The notes beneath the pieces are model-generated. The model did no database searches. It saw only the letters and a list, made by a program, of their open reading frames with translations, and was not told the DNA's origin. Source: an uncultured Desulfobacterales bacterium (GTDB taxonomy: Bacteria > Desulfobacterota > Desulfobulbia > Desulfobulbales > Desulfocapsaceae). From it: a stretch of DNA of 64,000 bases. The stretch is from positions 190,407-254,406 of the forward strand of contig CALGIJ010000021.1 in assembly GCA_937915545.1 (NCBI GenBank), read 5' to 3'. The position numbers and the translations under genes are program-made. Every line of letters starts with the position of its first letter. The first letter of the stretch is position 1. Shown piece after piece: positions 9,229-17,935 of this stretch.

Positions 9229-10146
9229 TTACGGACGATCCACCGCCGCCAGGCTGCGGCGAATACCGCGCTGGTAGACCACCCGCGGGTAGCCGAGGAT
9301 GAGAAAGAGGCCTTCGCGGCTGCGGTGGCGGATGCCATGGCCCCGGCGAAAACGCGCCGCTCCCCGCCCCTGCTGGATCAAGGGGTGAACGCCGCCAAGC
9401 AGACAACCGCCCAGACCGAGGGACTCGGCGGCGAGCATGGCGTAGGTGGCGGCCACCACCGGGTCGGCCGGATCGCAATAGGGGCTGCCATAAAAATAGA
9501 GGGCCGCCGGCGCCTCGTAGGTGACGAGATCCTCACCGCGGGCATGGCCTGCGGTATAGGCCTGCACCAGGGGACGGACGAAGTCGCGCATCAGCAGGTG
9601 GGTGGCCTTGCCGGCAAAGAGCCGCATCAGGGCGAGGAACCAGGGCGACACCAGCCATTTCATGCCTTCGAGATAGAGGCAGAAGTCGGCCGAGAAACGC
9701 CGCACCTTGTCGGGGCTGTCGAGTACCAGGACATGGACATCGGAGGGCGGCAGGCCCATCGGCGCGGTGCGCACCGCCTCGAGCACCTGGTCGAGGACCT
9801 CCCCCGGCACCTCGCGGTCGCGAAACTCGCGGATGGAGCGTCGCCGCCGCATCAGGGCGAGGAGGGCCTGGTAGTCGGCGCAGTGCATGGCCTGAGGCAG
9901 CTCGGTGAGGTCGGCCGGCGACAGGCAGCGGCCGGAAACAACGATGGCCTCCCGCGGGCAGATGGCCATGCAGTGGCCGCAGGCGAAGCAGCCGAAATGC
10001 GAGTCGCCGCCGCTGGCGGCCTTGCCGTCTACCAGCCGAAGTGTGCCGTCCTTGCACACCTGAACGCAGAGGCCGCAGCCATTGCAGCGTTCCTTATCGA
10101 TTACCGGCAGCGCCGCCTCGCGGGTGCGGCTGGTGGGGATAGCCAT
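9229..10146 (-). CDS. Nitroreductase-family protein with N-terminal 2[4Fe-4S] ferredoxin domain
   Basis: A 305-residue fusion. Residues 21-31 (CNGCGLCVQVC) and 53-63 (CFACGHCMAIC) each carry a CxxCxxCxxxC motif for a [4Fe-4S] cluster; residues of about 92-305 form an FMN-binding nitroreductase fold starting with the RRRRSIREFRDREVP segment that normally contacts FMN phosphate. Such fusions are frequent in anaerobes, where the ferredoxin part feeds electrons to the flavin; substrates are mostly unknown. The start has an AGGAG site 8 bases upstream and begins just before the first cluster motif; the open frame upstream has no such support. It is transcribed alone, 187 bases before tetR. Confidence 0.85.
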   Translation of the reverse strand: MAIPTSRTREAALPVIDKERCNGCGLCVQVCKDGTLRLVDGKAASGGDSHFGCFACGHCMAICPREAIVVSGRCLSPADLTELPQAMHCADYQALLALMRRRRSIREFRDREVPGEVLDQVLEAVRTAPMGLPPSDVHVLVLDSPDKVRRFSADFCLYLEGMKWLVSPWFLALMRLFAGKATHLLMRDFVRPLVQAYTAGHARGEDLVTYEAPAALYFYGSPYCDPADPVVAATYAMLAAESLGLGGCLLGGVHPLIQQGRGAARFRRGHGIRHRSREGLFLILGYPRVVYQRGIRRSLAAVDRP

Positions 10147-10504
10147 GGTCGTCGCTCCTTTCTTCCCTGAAGATGGTACAGCCGCCGGCTGCGCCAGCTG
10201 GCAACCCGGCAGGGTTGCGATTATCGCCTGTACTGAGACATTCTGCGGCGATATAACCACAGAGCCCTGTAATCTTCCGTGAGAATTTTGTTTCAATTTG
10301 TAGATGGGCGCCTACCCGCGGCAGGCGGCCAGATCCCAGGGAAGACGGCGGGAAGAAGAGGCCATGCGGCGGGAAGCCAGCGCCTTCCCATCATTTTTCC
10401 TGATCGAAGGAGAGAAATATATTTGACATATATTTTTCGTATATAGTAAGTTGCCGCTACCAGCAGATGACACGGCATCCCCCGCAGCACCTTGAGGAGC
10501 CCCC
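10147..10504. other. Intergenic region between the nitroreductase and gntR
   Basis: No gene is supported in these 358 bases. They contain a hairpin of 7 bp with a 4-base loop (GCAACCC at 10201-10207, GGGTTGC at 10212-10218), a second inverted pair TATCGCC (10222-10228) and GGCGATA (10247-10253), and a purine-rich stretch with two CGGCGGGAAG copies. An AT-rich block (about 10416-10450) with a TTGACA box at 10423-10428 precedes gntR; the matching -10 is poor (a TATAGT at 10442-10447 is too close), so the gntR promoter is only tentative. Confidence 0.5.
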
Positions 10505-11263
10505 ATGGTCACAGCCATTCCGCCATCCGCCCCCACCGGCCGCGCTGCCGCCAGGGAGCGCAAGAACTCCCGCGGCGAAGGCGCCGCCACCGTCAAGGGG
10601 CCACGACAGCCCCTCGGCCTCGAGGCCTACGAGCAGATCTGCCGCGGCATCATCACCCTCGCCTACCAGCCGGGCGCCATCCTCGACGAAAAACAGCTCA
10701 TGGCCGACCTGCAACTCGGCCGCACGCCAATCCGCGAGGCCATCCTGCGCCTTGCCGGCGAGGGCTGGCTCGAGACCCAGCCCAACCGCGGCGCCATCGT
10801 GCCACCGATCACCCTGCAGAAAGCGCGGGCCGTCTTCGAGGCGATGCGCGTCCTCGAACTGGGCGTAGCCAACCTGGCCCTGGCGCAGAAAATCGACGAA
10901 CAGCTGGCGGCCATGCACCGCGCCAACGAGGAGGTGGTGGCGGCCATCACCGCCAACGACATCCTCCGCCTGGTGGACGCCAACCACGGCTTCCACCTCG
11001 CCTACGCCGACTGCGCCAAAAACGAGTTTCTCTATCGCGCCTGCCTCGAGGTGCGCAACCAGGCAAAGCGCCTCTCCTACCTTTCCTACGCCAACGAAAT
11101 CGACCGCAACCGCTCGCTGCACGGTCATTACCAGGAGGTGATAGCCGAGCACGAGGCGGTCATCGCCGCCCTCGAAACCCGCGACGGCGAAGGGCTGCGC
11201 GGCATCATCACCAGTCATATCAACGCCTTTCAGGCCAGGATCGTCTCCTATATGAGTTCCTGA
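10505..11263 (+). CDS. GntR-family (FadR/FCD) transcriptional regulator
   Basis: A 252-residue regulator. Residues of about 38-105 form the winged helix of the GntR family (AYEQICRGIITLAYQPGAIL, then LGRTPIREAILRLAGEGW); the C-terminal 140 residues form an all-helical FCD effector domain with the conserved metal/ligand histidines (for example in NHGFHLA and HYQEVIAEHEAVIAAL). Members of this group usually sense small organic acids. The gene directly precedes the TRAP transporter and pxpABC on the same strand (98-base gap), so it probably controls uptake and use of their substrate, inferred to be 5-oxoproline. Confidence 0.88.
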   Translation: MVTAIPPSAPTGRAAARERKNSRGEGAATVKGPRQPLGLEAYEQICRGIITLAYQPGAILDEKQLMADLQLGRTPIREAILRLAGEGWLETQPNRGAIVPPITLQKARAVFEAMRVLELGVANLALAQKIDEQLAAMHRANEEVVAAITANDILRLVDANHGFHLAYADCAKNEFLYRACLEVRNQAKRLSYLSYANEIDRNRSLHGHYQEVIAEHEAVIAALETRDGEGLRGIITSHINAFQARIVSYMSS

Positions 11264-11361
11264 GACAGACAACGGAGGCCAGCCGCCGGCCGGCGCCCAG
11301 CGCCACAGACCGGCTCACGTGACAACGCTTCACCCTCAACCCTCAACAAAGGAAGGACACC

Positions 11362-12354
11362 ATGAAGAACTTCACCCACCTGCTCGCAGCAACCGCCCTC
11401 TCGGTCGGCCTCATCGCCGGCGCCGCCCAGGCCAAGACCTCCTGGACCGCCAACTCGGTGTGGCCGCCCAACAACCACCAGACCATGGCCCTGGAAGAGT
11501 TCGCCGCCAAAGTCAAGACGCTGACCGGCGGCGAGTTGGAGATCACCGTCAGCAGCGGCGGCGCCCTCGGCTACAAGGGCCCGGAGCTGCTCAAGGTAGT
11601 GCGCGACGGCATGGTGCCGCTCTCCGACATGCTGATCAGCGGCGTCGCCGGCGAGGACAAGATCTTCCAGACCGTCACCCTGCCCTTCCTCGCCAAGAAC
11701 TTCGAGGAGGCCAAGCTGCTCAACGACACCGCCCGCCCCTACTTTGACAAGGCGGCCGAGAAGTGGGGCCAGAAGATCCTCTTCATCTCCCCCTGGCCCG
11801 GCGCCGGCGTGTGGAGCAAGCGGCAGATCACCACCGTCGAGGAGATGAAGGGCCTCAAGACCCGCACCTATGACAAGAACGGCTCACTGGTGGTCGAAGC
11901 CACCGGCGGCACCCCGATCACCATGCCCTTCAGCGACGTCTACGCCTCGCTCAACACTGGCGTCATCGACTCGGTGATCACCTCCACCCCGACTGCCGTC
12001 GACGCCAAGTTCTGGGAAGTGCTCAAGTTCTATCAGCCGATCAACATCACCATCGCCACCGACATGATCAACGTCAACCTCAAGGCCTTCAACAAGCTCG
12101 ACAAGAAGGTCCAGGACGCCCTGGTCCAGGCCGGCAAGGAGATGGAGGCGGTCATGTGGCAAAAGGTCGCTGCCCTCGACAAGGAGAAAGAAGCCCTCTG
12201 CGTCAAGAACGGCATGACCGTGGTCGCCCCCTCGGCCGAGTTTCTCGCCAAGCTGGCCGCCATCACCGAGCAGATCCGCACCGACTGGCTCAAGGATGCC
12301 ACCCCCGAAGCCAAGGCCCTTTATGACGAGTACATGAAGAAGGTCAAGCGCTAA
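11362..12354 (+). CDS. dctP: TRAP transporter substrate-binding protein, DctP family
   Basis: A 330-residue periplasmic solute receptor with a signal peptide (cleavage after AQA, near residue 24). It has the DctP fold, with the anion-anchoring Arg region expected in the middle (EMKGLKTRTYDKNGSL, about 155-170) and the PLSDMLISGVAGED loop. It would capture a carboxylate and hand it to the DctQ/DctM membrane pair encoded downstream. The ribosome-binding site AAGGAAGGA lies just upstream. A 12-bp hairpin follows the stop codon (12365-12392), as is common when the receptor must be made in excess of the membrane subunits. The neighbouring pxpABC suggests 5-oxoproline as ligand; this is inference. 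Confidence 0.9.
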   Translation: MKNFTHLLAATALSVGLIAGAAQAKTSWTANSVWPPNNHQTMALEEFAAKVKTLTGGELEITVSSGGALGYKGPELLKVVRDGMVPLSDMLISGVAGEDKIFQTVTLPFLAKNFEEAKLLNDTARPYFDKAAEKWGQKILFISPWPGAGVWSKRQITTVEEMKGLKTRTYDKNGSLVVEATGGTPITMPFSDVYASLNTGVIDSVITSTPTAVDAKFWEVLKFYQPINITIATDMINVNLKAFNKLDKKVQDALVQAGKEMEAVMWQKVAALDKEKEALCVKNGMTVVAPSAEFLAKLAAITEQIRTDWLKDATPEAKALYDEYMKKVKR

Positions 12355-12364
12355 GCAGCACCCT

Positions 12365-12392
12365 GGCCACCCGCCGCCCACGGCGGGTGGCC
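12365..12392 (+). terminator. Strong hairpin between dctP and dctQ
   Basis: A perfect 12-bp stem (GGCCACCCGCCG at 12365-12376, CGGCGGGTGGCC at 12381-12392) with a CCCA loop begins 10 bases after the dctP stop codon. There is no T-tract, so it is more likely an mRNA-stabilising or partially terminating structure than a full terminator. Its place between receptor and permease genes fits differential expression of the operon. Confidence 0.65.
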
Positions 12393-12413
12393 CCACCTCT
12401 GGAGGCCCCGCAT

Positions 12414-12950
12414 ATGAAACGGCTGATCAAGACCATGGACGGCATCTCCACCGTGGCCGGCGCCCTGGCGGCGGTGCTGCTGGTCATCGCCCTGGCCATC
12501 AACAGCGTCGAGATCTTCATCCGCACCGGTATCGACCGCACCCTGTTCATCACCGATGAGTATTCCGGCTACCTGATGTGCGGGCTGACCTTTCTCGCCC
12601 TCGCCTACACCCTCAAGGAGAAGGGCCATATCCGTATGACCATCGTCCACTCGCTGGTCAAGGACCGGGCCCGCTTGCACCTCGACAGCCTGTGCTATGT
12701 CGTCGGGGCGCTGTTCTCCGGCTTCGTCACCTGGCATGCCGCCAGCCTCTTCTGGGATTCGCTGGCCACCGGTTCGCAGTCGGTGCAGCTCTCCGCCACC
12801 TATCTCGCCTTTCCCCAGTTCTTCATGCCGCTTGGCGCCGCCATCCTCACCCAGCAATTCGTCTGCGAGTTCTTCAAGAACCAGCTGATCCTGCGCGGCG
12901 ACACCAAGGGCTTCGAGATCAGGGTGGAAGCTGGCGATCTCGGCCGTTAA
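12414..12950 (+). CDS. dctQ: TRAP transporter small permease, DctQ family
   Basis: A 178-residue inner-membrane protein with four predicted membrane helices (about residues 14-36, 50-68, 90-112 and 130-152), the usual size and topology of DctQ subunits. It pairs with DctM to move the substrate handed over by DctP, driven by a Na+ gradient in known members. The start is preceded by a GGAGG box; an in-frame upstream start lies inside the hairpin region and has no ribosome-binding site. The dctM gene follows 14 bases later. Confidence 0.88.
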   Translation: MKRLIKTMDGISTVAGALAAVLLVIALAINSVEIFIRTGIDRTLFITDEYSGYLMCGLTFLALAYTLKEKGHIRMTIVHSLVKDRARLHLDSLCYVVGALFSGFVTWHAASLFWDSLATGSQSVQLSATYLAFPQFFMPLGAAILTQQFVCEFFKNQLILRGDTKGFEIRVEAGDLGR

Positions 12951-12964
12951 GCAAAGGAGCCCCC

Positions 12965-14263
12965 GTGGAATTCACAACCGTCACCCTGACCCTCTGCCTC
13001 CTGCTGGTGCTCTTCATGGGCAGCACCGTGTGGATCGGCATCGCCCTCTTCCTCGTCGGCCTCGGCGGCTTCTTTTTCTTCACCGACCTGCCGCTCGGCT
13101 CGATCCTCGCCACCACCGCCTGGAACAACACCAGCGGCTCGGCGATGCTCGCCCTGCCGATGTTCGTGTGGATGGGCGAACTGCTCTTCCGCAGCAAGAT
13201 CTCCGAGAACCTCTTCAAGGGCTTGACGCCGTGGATGGACCGCATCCCCGGCCGCCTGCTGCACGTCAACATCCTCGCCTGCACCTTCTTCGCCGCAGTC
13301 AGCGGTTCCTCGGCGGCAACCACCGCCACCGTCGGCAAGATCACCGTGCCGGAACTCGACAAGCGCGGCTACAACCGCAGCCTCTCGGTGGGCTCGCTGG
13401 CCGGTGCCGGTACCCTCGGCTTTCTCATCCCGCCGAGCATGATGATGCTCGTCTACGGCATCATCGGCGACGTCAGCATCGGCAAGCTGTTCATCGCCGG
13501 CGTCATTCCCGGCCTGCTGCTCGCCGGGGTGTTCAGCCTCTATATCGTCCTCGTCTGCGTCATCCGCCCCAAAATGGCGCCGTCGGACCGCGAGCGCCAC
13601 ACCTGGGCGGAGCGGTTGGCCGCCATCCCCGAGATCCTGCCGGTGGTGGTGCTGATCCTCATCGTCCTCGGCAGCCTCTACAGCGGCTGGGCCACTCCCA
13701 CCGAAGCCGGGGTGGTCGGCGTCCTCGGCTCCCTGGCCTTCGCCGCCCTGACCAGGAGCCTCGACTGGAACGTGTTCCGCTCCAGCCTTCTCGGGGCGGT
13801 CAAAACCACGGCGATGATCATGCTCATCGTCCTTGGTGCCTCCTACCTCTCGGTGGTGGTGGGCTATCTCGGCATCACCCGCAAGCTCACCATGCTCGTC
13901 ACCGAGATGGGGCTGTCGCCGTATATGCTCATCGTCATCCTCAGCATCCTCTATATCATCCTCGGCTGCCTGGTGGACGGCTTCTCGATGATCGTCATGA
14001 CCACCCCCATCGTCCTGCCGCTGGTCACCGCCGCCGGCTTCGACACGGTGTGGTTCGGCATCTACCTGGTGCTGATGATCGAACTGGCGCAGATCACCCC
14101 ACCGGTCGGCTTCAATCTCTTCGTCATCAGTTCGCTCAACAACGACGATGTGCTCAAGATCGCCCGCGACGCCTTTCCCTTCTTCCTGCTCATGGCCATG
14201 AGCACCGCGGCGATCACCATTTTCCCGCAGATCGTCCTCTTTCTCCCCAACCTCATGAAATAG
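12965..14263 (+). CDS. dctM: TRAP transporter large permease, DctM family
   Basis: A 432-residue, very hydrophobic protein with about 12 membrane segments, the transport subunit of the TRAP system. Diagnostic stretches are ALPMFVWMGELLFRSKIS, SGSSAATTATVGKI, and the GAGTLGFLIPPSMMMLVYG motif of the DctM/SiaM family. The start is a GTG with AAAGGAG upstream; the reading frame remains open through dctQ, but starting here gives the normal family length. It lies 9 bases before pxpA, so transport and catabolism are co-transcribed. Confidence 0.9.
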   Translation: MEFTTVTLTLCLLLVLFMGSTVWIGIALFLVGLGGFFFFTDLPLGSILATTAWNNTSGSAMLALPMFVWMGELLFRSKISENLFKGLTPWMDRIPGRLLHVNILACTFFAAVSGSSAATTATVGKITVPELDKRGYNRSLSVGSLAGAGTLGFLIPPSMMMLVYGIIGDVSIGKLFIAGVIPGLLLAGVFSLYIVLVCVIRPKMAPSDRERHTWAERLAAIPEILPVVVLILIVLGSLYSGWATPTEAGVVGVLGSLAFAALTRSLDWNVFRSSLLGAVKTTAMIMLIVLGASYLSVVVGYLGITRKLTMLVTEMGLSPYMLIVILSILYIILGCLVDGFSMIVMTTPIVLPLVTAAGFDTVWFGIYLVLMIELAQITPPVGFNLFVISSLNNDDVLKIARDAFPFFLLMAMSTAAITIFPQIVLFLPNLMK

Positions 14264-14272
14264 GAGCTTCCC

Positions 14273-15076
14273 GTGAACGCAGCGCCATCCGCCAAAGCCT
14301 CTATCGATCTCAACTGCGACATGGGGGAGAGCTTCGGCGCCTACACCCTCGGCATGGACGGGGAGATCATCGCCCATATCTCCTCGGCCAATATCGCCTG
14401 CGGCTTTCACGCCGGCGACCCCCTGGTGATGAGCCGCACCGTCCTTTTGGCGCAACAGCACGGGGTGGCGGTGGGGGCCCACCCCGGCTACCCCGACCTG
14501 CAGGGCTTCGGCCGCCGCACCATGGACTGCACCGCCGCCGAGCTCGAGGCGTCGGTACGCTACCAGGTGGGGGCGCTCCATGCCTTCTGCCGGGAGCACG
14601 GCGTGCCCCTCTGCCACGTCAAGCCCCACGGCGCCCTCTATAACGCCCTGGTCGGCAACGACAGCCTCACCCGGGCGGTGGCCCGGGCCATCGCCTCCTT
14701 CGACCGCGGCCTGTTCATGGTCGCCTTGGCCGGCGGCTACGGCGAGCGGGCGCGGGCTATCGGCCGCGAGGAAGGCATCGAGACCCTGCTCGAGGCCTTT
14801 CCCGACCGCGCCTACACCCCCCAGGGAACCTTGCAGTCGCGGCGCCTGCCGGGGGCGGTTATCCACGATGCCGCCGAAGCGGCGCGGCGGGCGGTGCGCA
14901 TGGCCGTCGAGGGAGTGGTCGAGGCGGTGGACGGCAGCCTGGTCGAGCTGCGCGCCGACACGCTCTGCGTGCACGGCGACAACCCCAACGGCGTCGCCCT
15001 GGCGGCGGAGATCCGGCGGCGCCTCGAAGAGGCCGGGGTGGCGGTGACCGCCCGCAAACGCCCCGAGATCGGCTAA
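14273..15076 (+). CDS. pxpA: 5-oxoprolinase subunit A (LamB/YcsF family)
   Basis: A 267-residue protein of the LamB/YcsF family. The N-terminus reads IDLNCDMGESFGAY and then SSANIACGFHAGDP, the family's metal/substrate-site signatures, and it keeps the VKPHGALYN motif in the middle. PxpA works with PxpB and PxpC as the ATP-dependent prokaryotic 5-oxoprolinase, turning 5-oxoproline into glutamate. It begins with GTG after a GGAG box, 9 bases from dctM, and is followed by pxpB with an 11-base gap. It is slightly longer than usual (about 250) because of short extensions at both ends. Confidence 0.9.
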   Translation: MNAAPSAKASIDLNCDMGESFGAYTLGMDGEIIAHISSANIACGFHAGDPLVMSRTVLLAQQHGVAVGAHPGYPDLQGFGRRTMDCTAAELEASVRYQVGALHAFCREHGVPLCHVKPHGALYNALVGNDSLTRAVARAIASFDRGLFMVALAGGYGERARAIGREEGIETLLEAFPDRAYTPQGTLQSRRLPGAVIHDAAEAARRAVRMAVEGVVEAVDGSLVELRADTLCVHGDNPNGVALAAEIRRRLEEAGVAVTARKRPEIG

Positions 15077-15087
15077 AGGGAGGAACG

Positions 15088-15777
15088 ATGGCGACGGAAT
15101 TCATCGCCAGCGGCGAACGCTGCCTGCTGGCCGTCTATGGCCGGTGCATCGACGAGCAGGTCAACGAGCGGGTGCACCGCATGGCAGCGCTGCTGCGCCG
15201 CCTCGGCAACCCGGCGATCGAGGCGGTGGTCGGCTCTTACTGCACGCTGGCAGTGCACTACGACCCCCTGCGCTACGGCTTCGCCGAGATGGTCGCCCTG
15301 CTCACCGACCTCGAGAAGGAGGTGGGGGCAACGACCGCCGCGCCGGCCAAAACGGTGGATATCCCAGTCTGCTACGGCGGGGAGTTCGGCCCCGACCTGG
15401 AGTTTGTCGCCAGCCACTGCCGGATGAGCGAGGAGCAGGTCATCGCCCGCCACAGCACCCCGGCCTACCGCATCTACACCATCGGCTTCGCCCCCGGCTT
15501 CTGCTACCTCGGCGGCCTTGACGAAGCACTGCACACTCCGCGGCTGGAGTCGCCGCGGCAGAAGGTGGTGGCCGGCTCGGTGGGCATCGCCGGCAACCAG
15601 ACCGGCGTCTATCCCCTGGACAGCCCTGGCGGCTGGCGCCTCATCGGCCGCACGCCCCTGCGCCTCTTCGCCCCGGAACGAGAGCAACCGCTGCTCTACG
15701 AGGCCGGCGATCTGATCCGCTTCCGTCCCATCTCGGAGATGGAATACCACACCCTTGCCGAGGAGGACTGCCAATGA
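15088..15777 (+). CDS. pxpB: 5-oxoprolinase subunit B (KipI/allophanate hydrolase subunit 1 family)
   Basis: A 229-residue member of the PxpB/KipI family. Key family stretches are VDIPVCYGGEFGPDLEFVA, the YTIGFAPGFCYLGGLD segment, and the C-terminal GGWRLIGRTPLRLF and GDLIRFRPIS motifs. With PxpC it forms the catalytic half of 5-oxoprolinase. GGGAGGA precedes the start. The stop overlaps the start of pxpC by ATGA, so the two subunits are translated together. Confidence 0.92.
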   Translation: MATEFIASGERCLLAVYGRCIDEQVNERVHRMAALLRRLGNPAIEAVVGSYCTLAVHYDPLRYGFAEMVALLTDLEKEVGATTAAPAKTVDIPVCYGGEFGPDLEFVASHCRMSEEQVIARHSTPAYRIYTIGFAPGFCYLGGLDEALHTPRLESPRQKVVAGSVGIAGNQTGVYPLDSPGGWRLIGRTPLRLFAPEREQPLLYEAGDLIRFRPISEMEYHTLAEEDCQ

Positions 15778-16706
15778 GCGACGCCCTGCGCATCCTCTCC
15801 CCCGGCCCCTGCACAACGGTGCAGGACCTCGGCCGCTACCACGCCATGCACCTCGGGGTGCCGGTCTCCGGGGTCATGGACGACTACGCGGCGACCTTCG
15901 CCAACCGTCTGGTCGGCAACGACCCCGGCGCCGCGGTGCTCGAGATGACCATGGTCGGCGCCAGCTTTACCGCCCTGGCGGCCTGCGACATCGCCATTAC
16001 CGGCGCCGCCATGAGGCCACGCCTGGGCGGCCGGCCGGTGGAGCAGTGGGTGTCGCTGCCTCTCGCCCCGGGCGACGTCGTCGAGTTGGGCCTTGCCGAG
16101 AACGGCTGCCGCGCCTATCTCGCCATCGGCGGCGGCTTCGACGTGGCCCCGCTGCTCGGCAGCCGCTCCACCTATCTCGGCGGCAAGTGCGGCGGCTATC
16201 AGGGCCGCATGCTCGCCGCGGGCGACGTCCTGCGACGCCTGGAGGCGCCGCTGCTGCCCCGGCCGAACCGCCTGCCCTGGTACCCCATCTACCCGGAGAC
16301 CATCGTCGTCGACGCCATCCCCGGGCCGCACCATGGCTGGTTCGGCGCCGCTCTGGAGACGTTTTTCTCCACCCTCTTCACCGTCTCCGCCCAGTGCAAC
16401 CGCATGGGCATCCGCCTCGACGGGGGGAAGGTACAGCGCGACCCCGGCGCTCCGGAGAGCATCCTCTCCGAGCCGGTGGTGCCCGGCAACGTGCAGATTC
16501 CCGCCGGCGGCCAGCCGATCATCCTCCTCAAGGAGCAGACCGTCGGCGGCTATACGGCCATCGCCACGGTCATCTCCAGCGATCTCTGGCGCCTCGGCCA
16601 GGCCAAGCCGGGCGACCGCCTGCGCTTTTCCCCGGTGGACGTCGACTGCGGCCAGCGCCTGCTGCGCCAGTGGGCGGAGTTTCTCGCCACGCCGGTCAGC
16701 TGCTGA
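15774..16706 (+). CDS. pxpC: 5-oxoprolinase subunit C (biotin-dependent carboxyltransferase-like, KipA family)
   Basis: A 310-residue PxpC/KipA protein, homologous to the second half of allophanate hydrolase. It shows the family's N-terminal ILSPGPCTTVQDLGR motif, the LVGNDPGAAVLEMTMVG segment and the late GNVQIPAGGQPIILLKEQTVGGY block. It completes the PxpABC enzyme. It is the last gene of the gntR-dctPQM-pxpABC cassette and is followed by a hairpin shared with the convergent adaptor gene. Confidence 0.92.
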   Translation: MSDALRILSPGPCTTVQDLGRYHAMHLGVPVSGVMDDYAATFANRLVGNDPGAAVLEMTMVGASFTALAACDIAITGAAMRPRLGGRPVEQWVSLPLAPGDVVELGLAENGCRAYLAIGGGFDVAPLLGSRSTYLGGKCGGYQGRMLAAGDVLRRLEAPLLPRPNRLPWYPIYPETIVVDAIPGPHHGWFGAALETFFSTLFTVSAQCNRMGIRLDGGKVQRDPGAPESILSEPVVPGNVQIPAGGQPIILLKEQTVGGYTAIATVISSDLWRLGQAKPGDRLRFSPVDVDCGQRLLRQWAEFLATPVSC

Positions 16707-16774
16707 GTATGCATCTCTCCCGTCCGCCGCACGACTGACCTGCCCGCGGCCTGCGGTCATTGTCACGGCTTGAC

Positions 16775-16798
16775 GCCCATCGCCACCCGGCGATGGGC
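16775..16798. terminator. Hairpin between convergent pxpC and the HlyD-type gene
   Basis: A perfect 10-bp stem (GCCCATCGCC at 16775-16784, GGCGATGGGC at 16789-16798) with a 4-base ACCC loop lies between two convergent genes, ending at the stop codon of the adaptor gene. On the plus strand it is followed by ttattcc, a poor T-tract, so termination strength is uncertain; position and stem support a shared terminator. Confidence 0.6.
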
Positions 16799-17935
16799 TT
16801 ATTCCTCAACGAGCACGCCTTCCTGAAGCCCCTGGCGGTCGATGGTAGTGACCACCGTTTCTCCGGCGGCCAGTCCCTGGCGGATCTCGGTGAACTGCCA
16901 GTTGCCGAGGCCGGCAACCACCGGGCGGCGGGAGAGGCGGCGCGTCTTGTCGTCAACCACGTAGACGAAGCCGTCGCGATGCAGGGCCTCGCTGCGCACC
17001 CGCACCGCCCCGGCGCTGCGCGCCACGACGATCTCCACATCGGCGCTGTAGCCGACGAGCAGGCGCACATCGCCGGCCACCTCCTCGAGATCGACCTCCA
17101 CCTCCACCGTACGCGCCTGCTTGGCCAACTCGAGGACATAGGGGGAAACGGTGCGCGTCTTGCCGGCGAAGACCCTTTTGGGGAAGGCGTCGAGGGTGAC
17201 GCGCACCTCCATCCCGGGACGGATCTGGGCGGCGTCGATCTCATCGATGGGGGCGGCGACATAGAGGGAGTCGAGGTTGATGAGGTCGACCACCGGCAGG
17301 GTGGCGATGCCCGGCGGCGACGGGGTGATATACTCGCCGATCTCGCCGTTGACCTCGGCGACGATGCCGGCAAAGGGGGCGGTGATGACCGTGCGCTCGA
17401 CCATCGCCCGCGCCGCCGCGACCCGCGCCAGGGCCGCCTCGTGCTGGGCACGCGCCCCCAGGCAGGCCGCCTTCTTGGCGGCGGCGGTGGCCACCGCCTC
17501 GTCATAGCTCGACTCGGAAGTCGAGCGGTTCTTGTGCAGCTCGCTCTGGCGACGCTCCTGGCGCTCGCTGTACTCGGCCAGCAGGCAGGCCTCGCGGGCG
17601 GTGGCCTCGGCGACGCGGACCTGGGCCAGGGCGAGGTCGACATCGGCCTGCAGATCACTGTTCCACAGGGAGAGCAGCACCTGGCCGGCCTCCACCGTAT
17701 CGCCACGACGCACCGCCAGGAGGGCGATGCGCCCGCCCATCGCCGGGGCCAGCTCGGCGCGGCGGCGGGCCTTGACCGAGCCGGCCCGGGTATTGGCGAC
17801 GGTGGCCTCGACCAGGCCGACCTCGGCTTTGGCCATGGTTACCTTGACCGCCGCTTCGCGGCCGAAATGGCGGTATGCGAAAAAAGCGCCGCACAACACC
17901 ACGACAAGCAAGAGCAGCAACAGGCGTTTCATCAT
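16799..17935 (-). CDS. HlyD/RND-type periplasmic adaptor protein (orphan)
   Basis: A 378-residue membrane-fusion protein with an N-terminal membrane anchor (about residues 4-20), a lipoyl half (VRRGDTVEAGQVLLSL), a long coiled-coil hairpin (about 90-170) and a second lipoyl half (TAPFAGIVAEVNGEIGEYI), then beta-barrel and C-terminal domains. It should link an inner-membrane transporter to an outer-membrane channel, but no such partner adjoins it: neighbours are pxpC (convergent) and hinT (divergent). It might serve the MacB-type exporter at 1-2109, which lacks a visible adaptor; this is speculation. The start may be this Met or the next one. Confidence 0.85.
   Translation of the reverse strand: MMKRLLLLLLVVVLCGAFFAYRHFGREAAVKVTMAKAEVGLVEATVANTRAGSVKARRRAELAPAMGGRIALLAVRRGDTVEAGQVLLSLWNSDLQADVDLALAQVRVAEATAREACLLAEYSERQERRQSELHKNRSTSESSYDEAVATAAAKKAACLGARAQHEAALARVAAARAMVERTVITAPFAGIVAEVNGEIGEYITPSPPGIATLPVVDLINLDSLYVAAPIDEIDAAQIRPGMEVRVTLDAFPKRVFAGKTRTVSPYVLELAKQARTVEVEVDLEEVAGDVRLLVGYSADVEIVVARSAGAVRVRSEALHRDGFVYVVDDKTRRLSRRPVVAGLGNWQFTEIRQGLAAGETVVTTIDRQGLQEGVLVEE

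Noticed and set aside
10293..10596. Small minus-strand open frames upstream of gntR
   Set aside because: They overlap the regulatory region and the start of the conserved regulator, and lack family features.
12947..14974. 675-codon open frame antisense to dctM and pxpA
   Set aside because: Rich in His, Asp, Glu and Gly as expected from reverse reading of GC-rich genes; the plus-strand genes have clear families.
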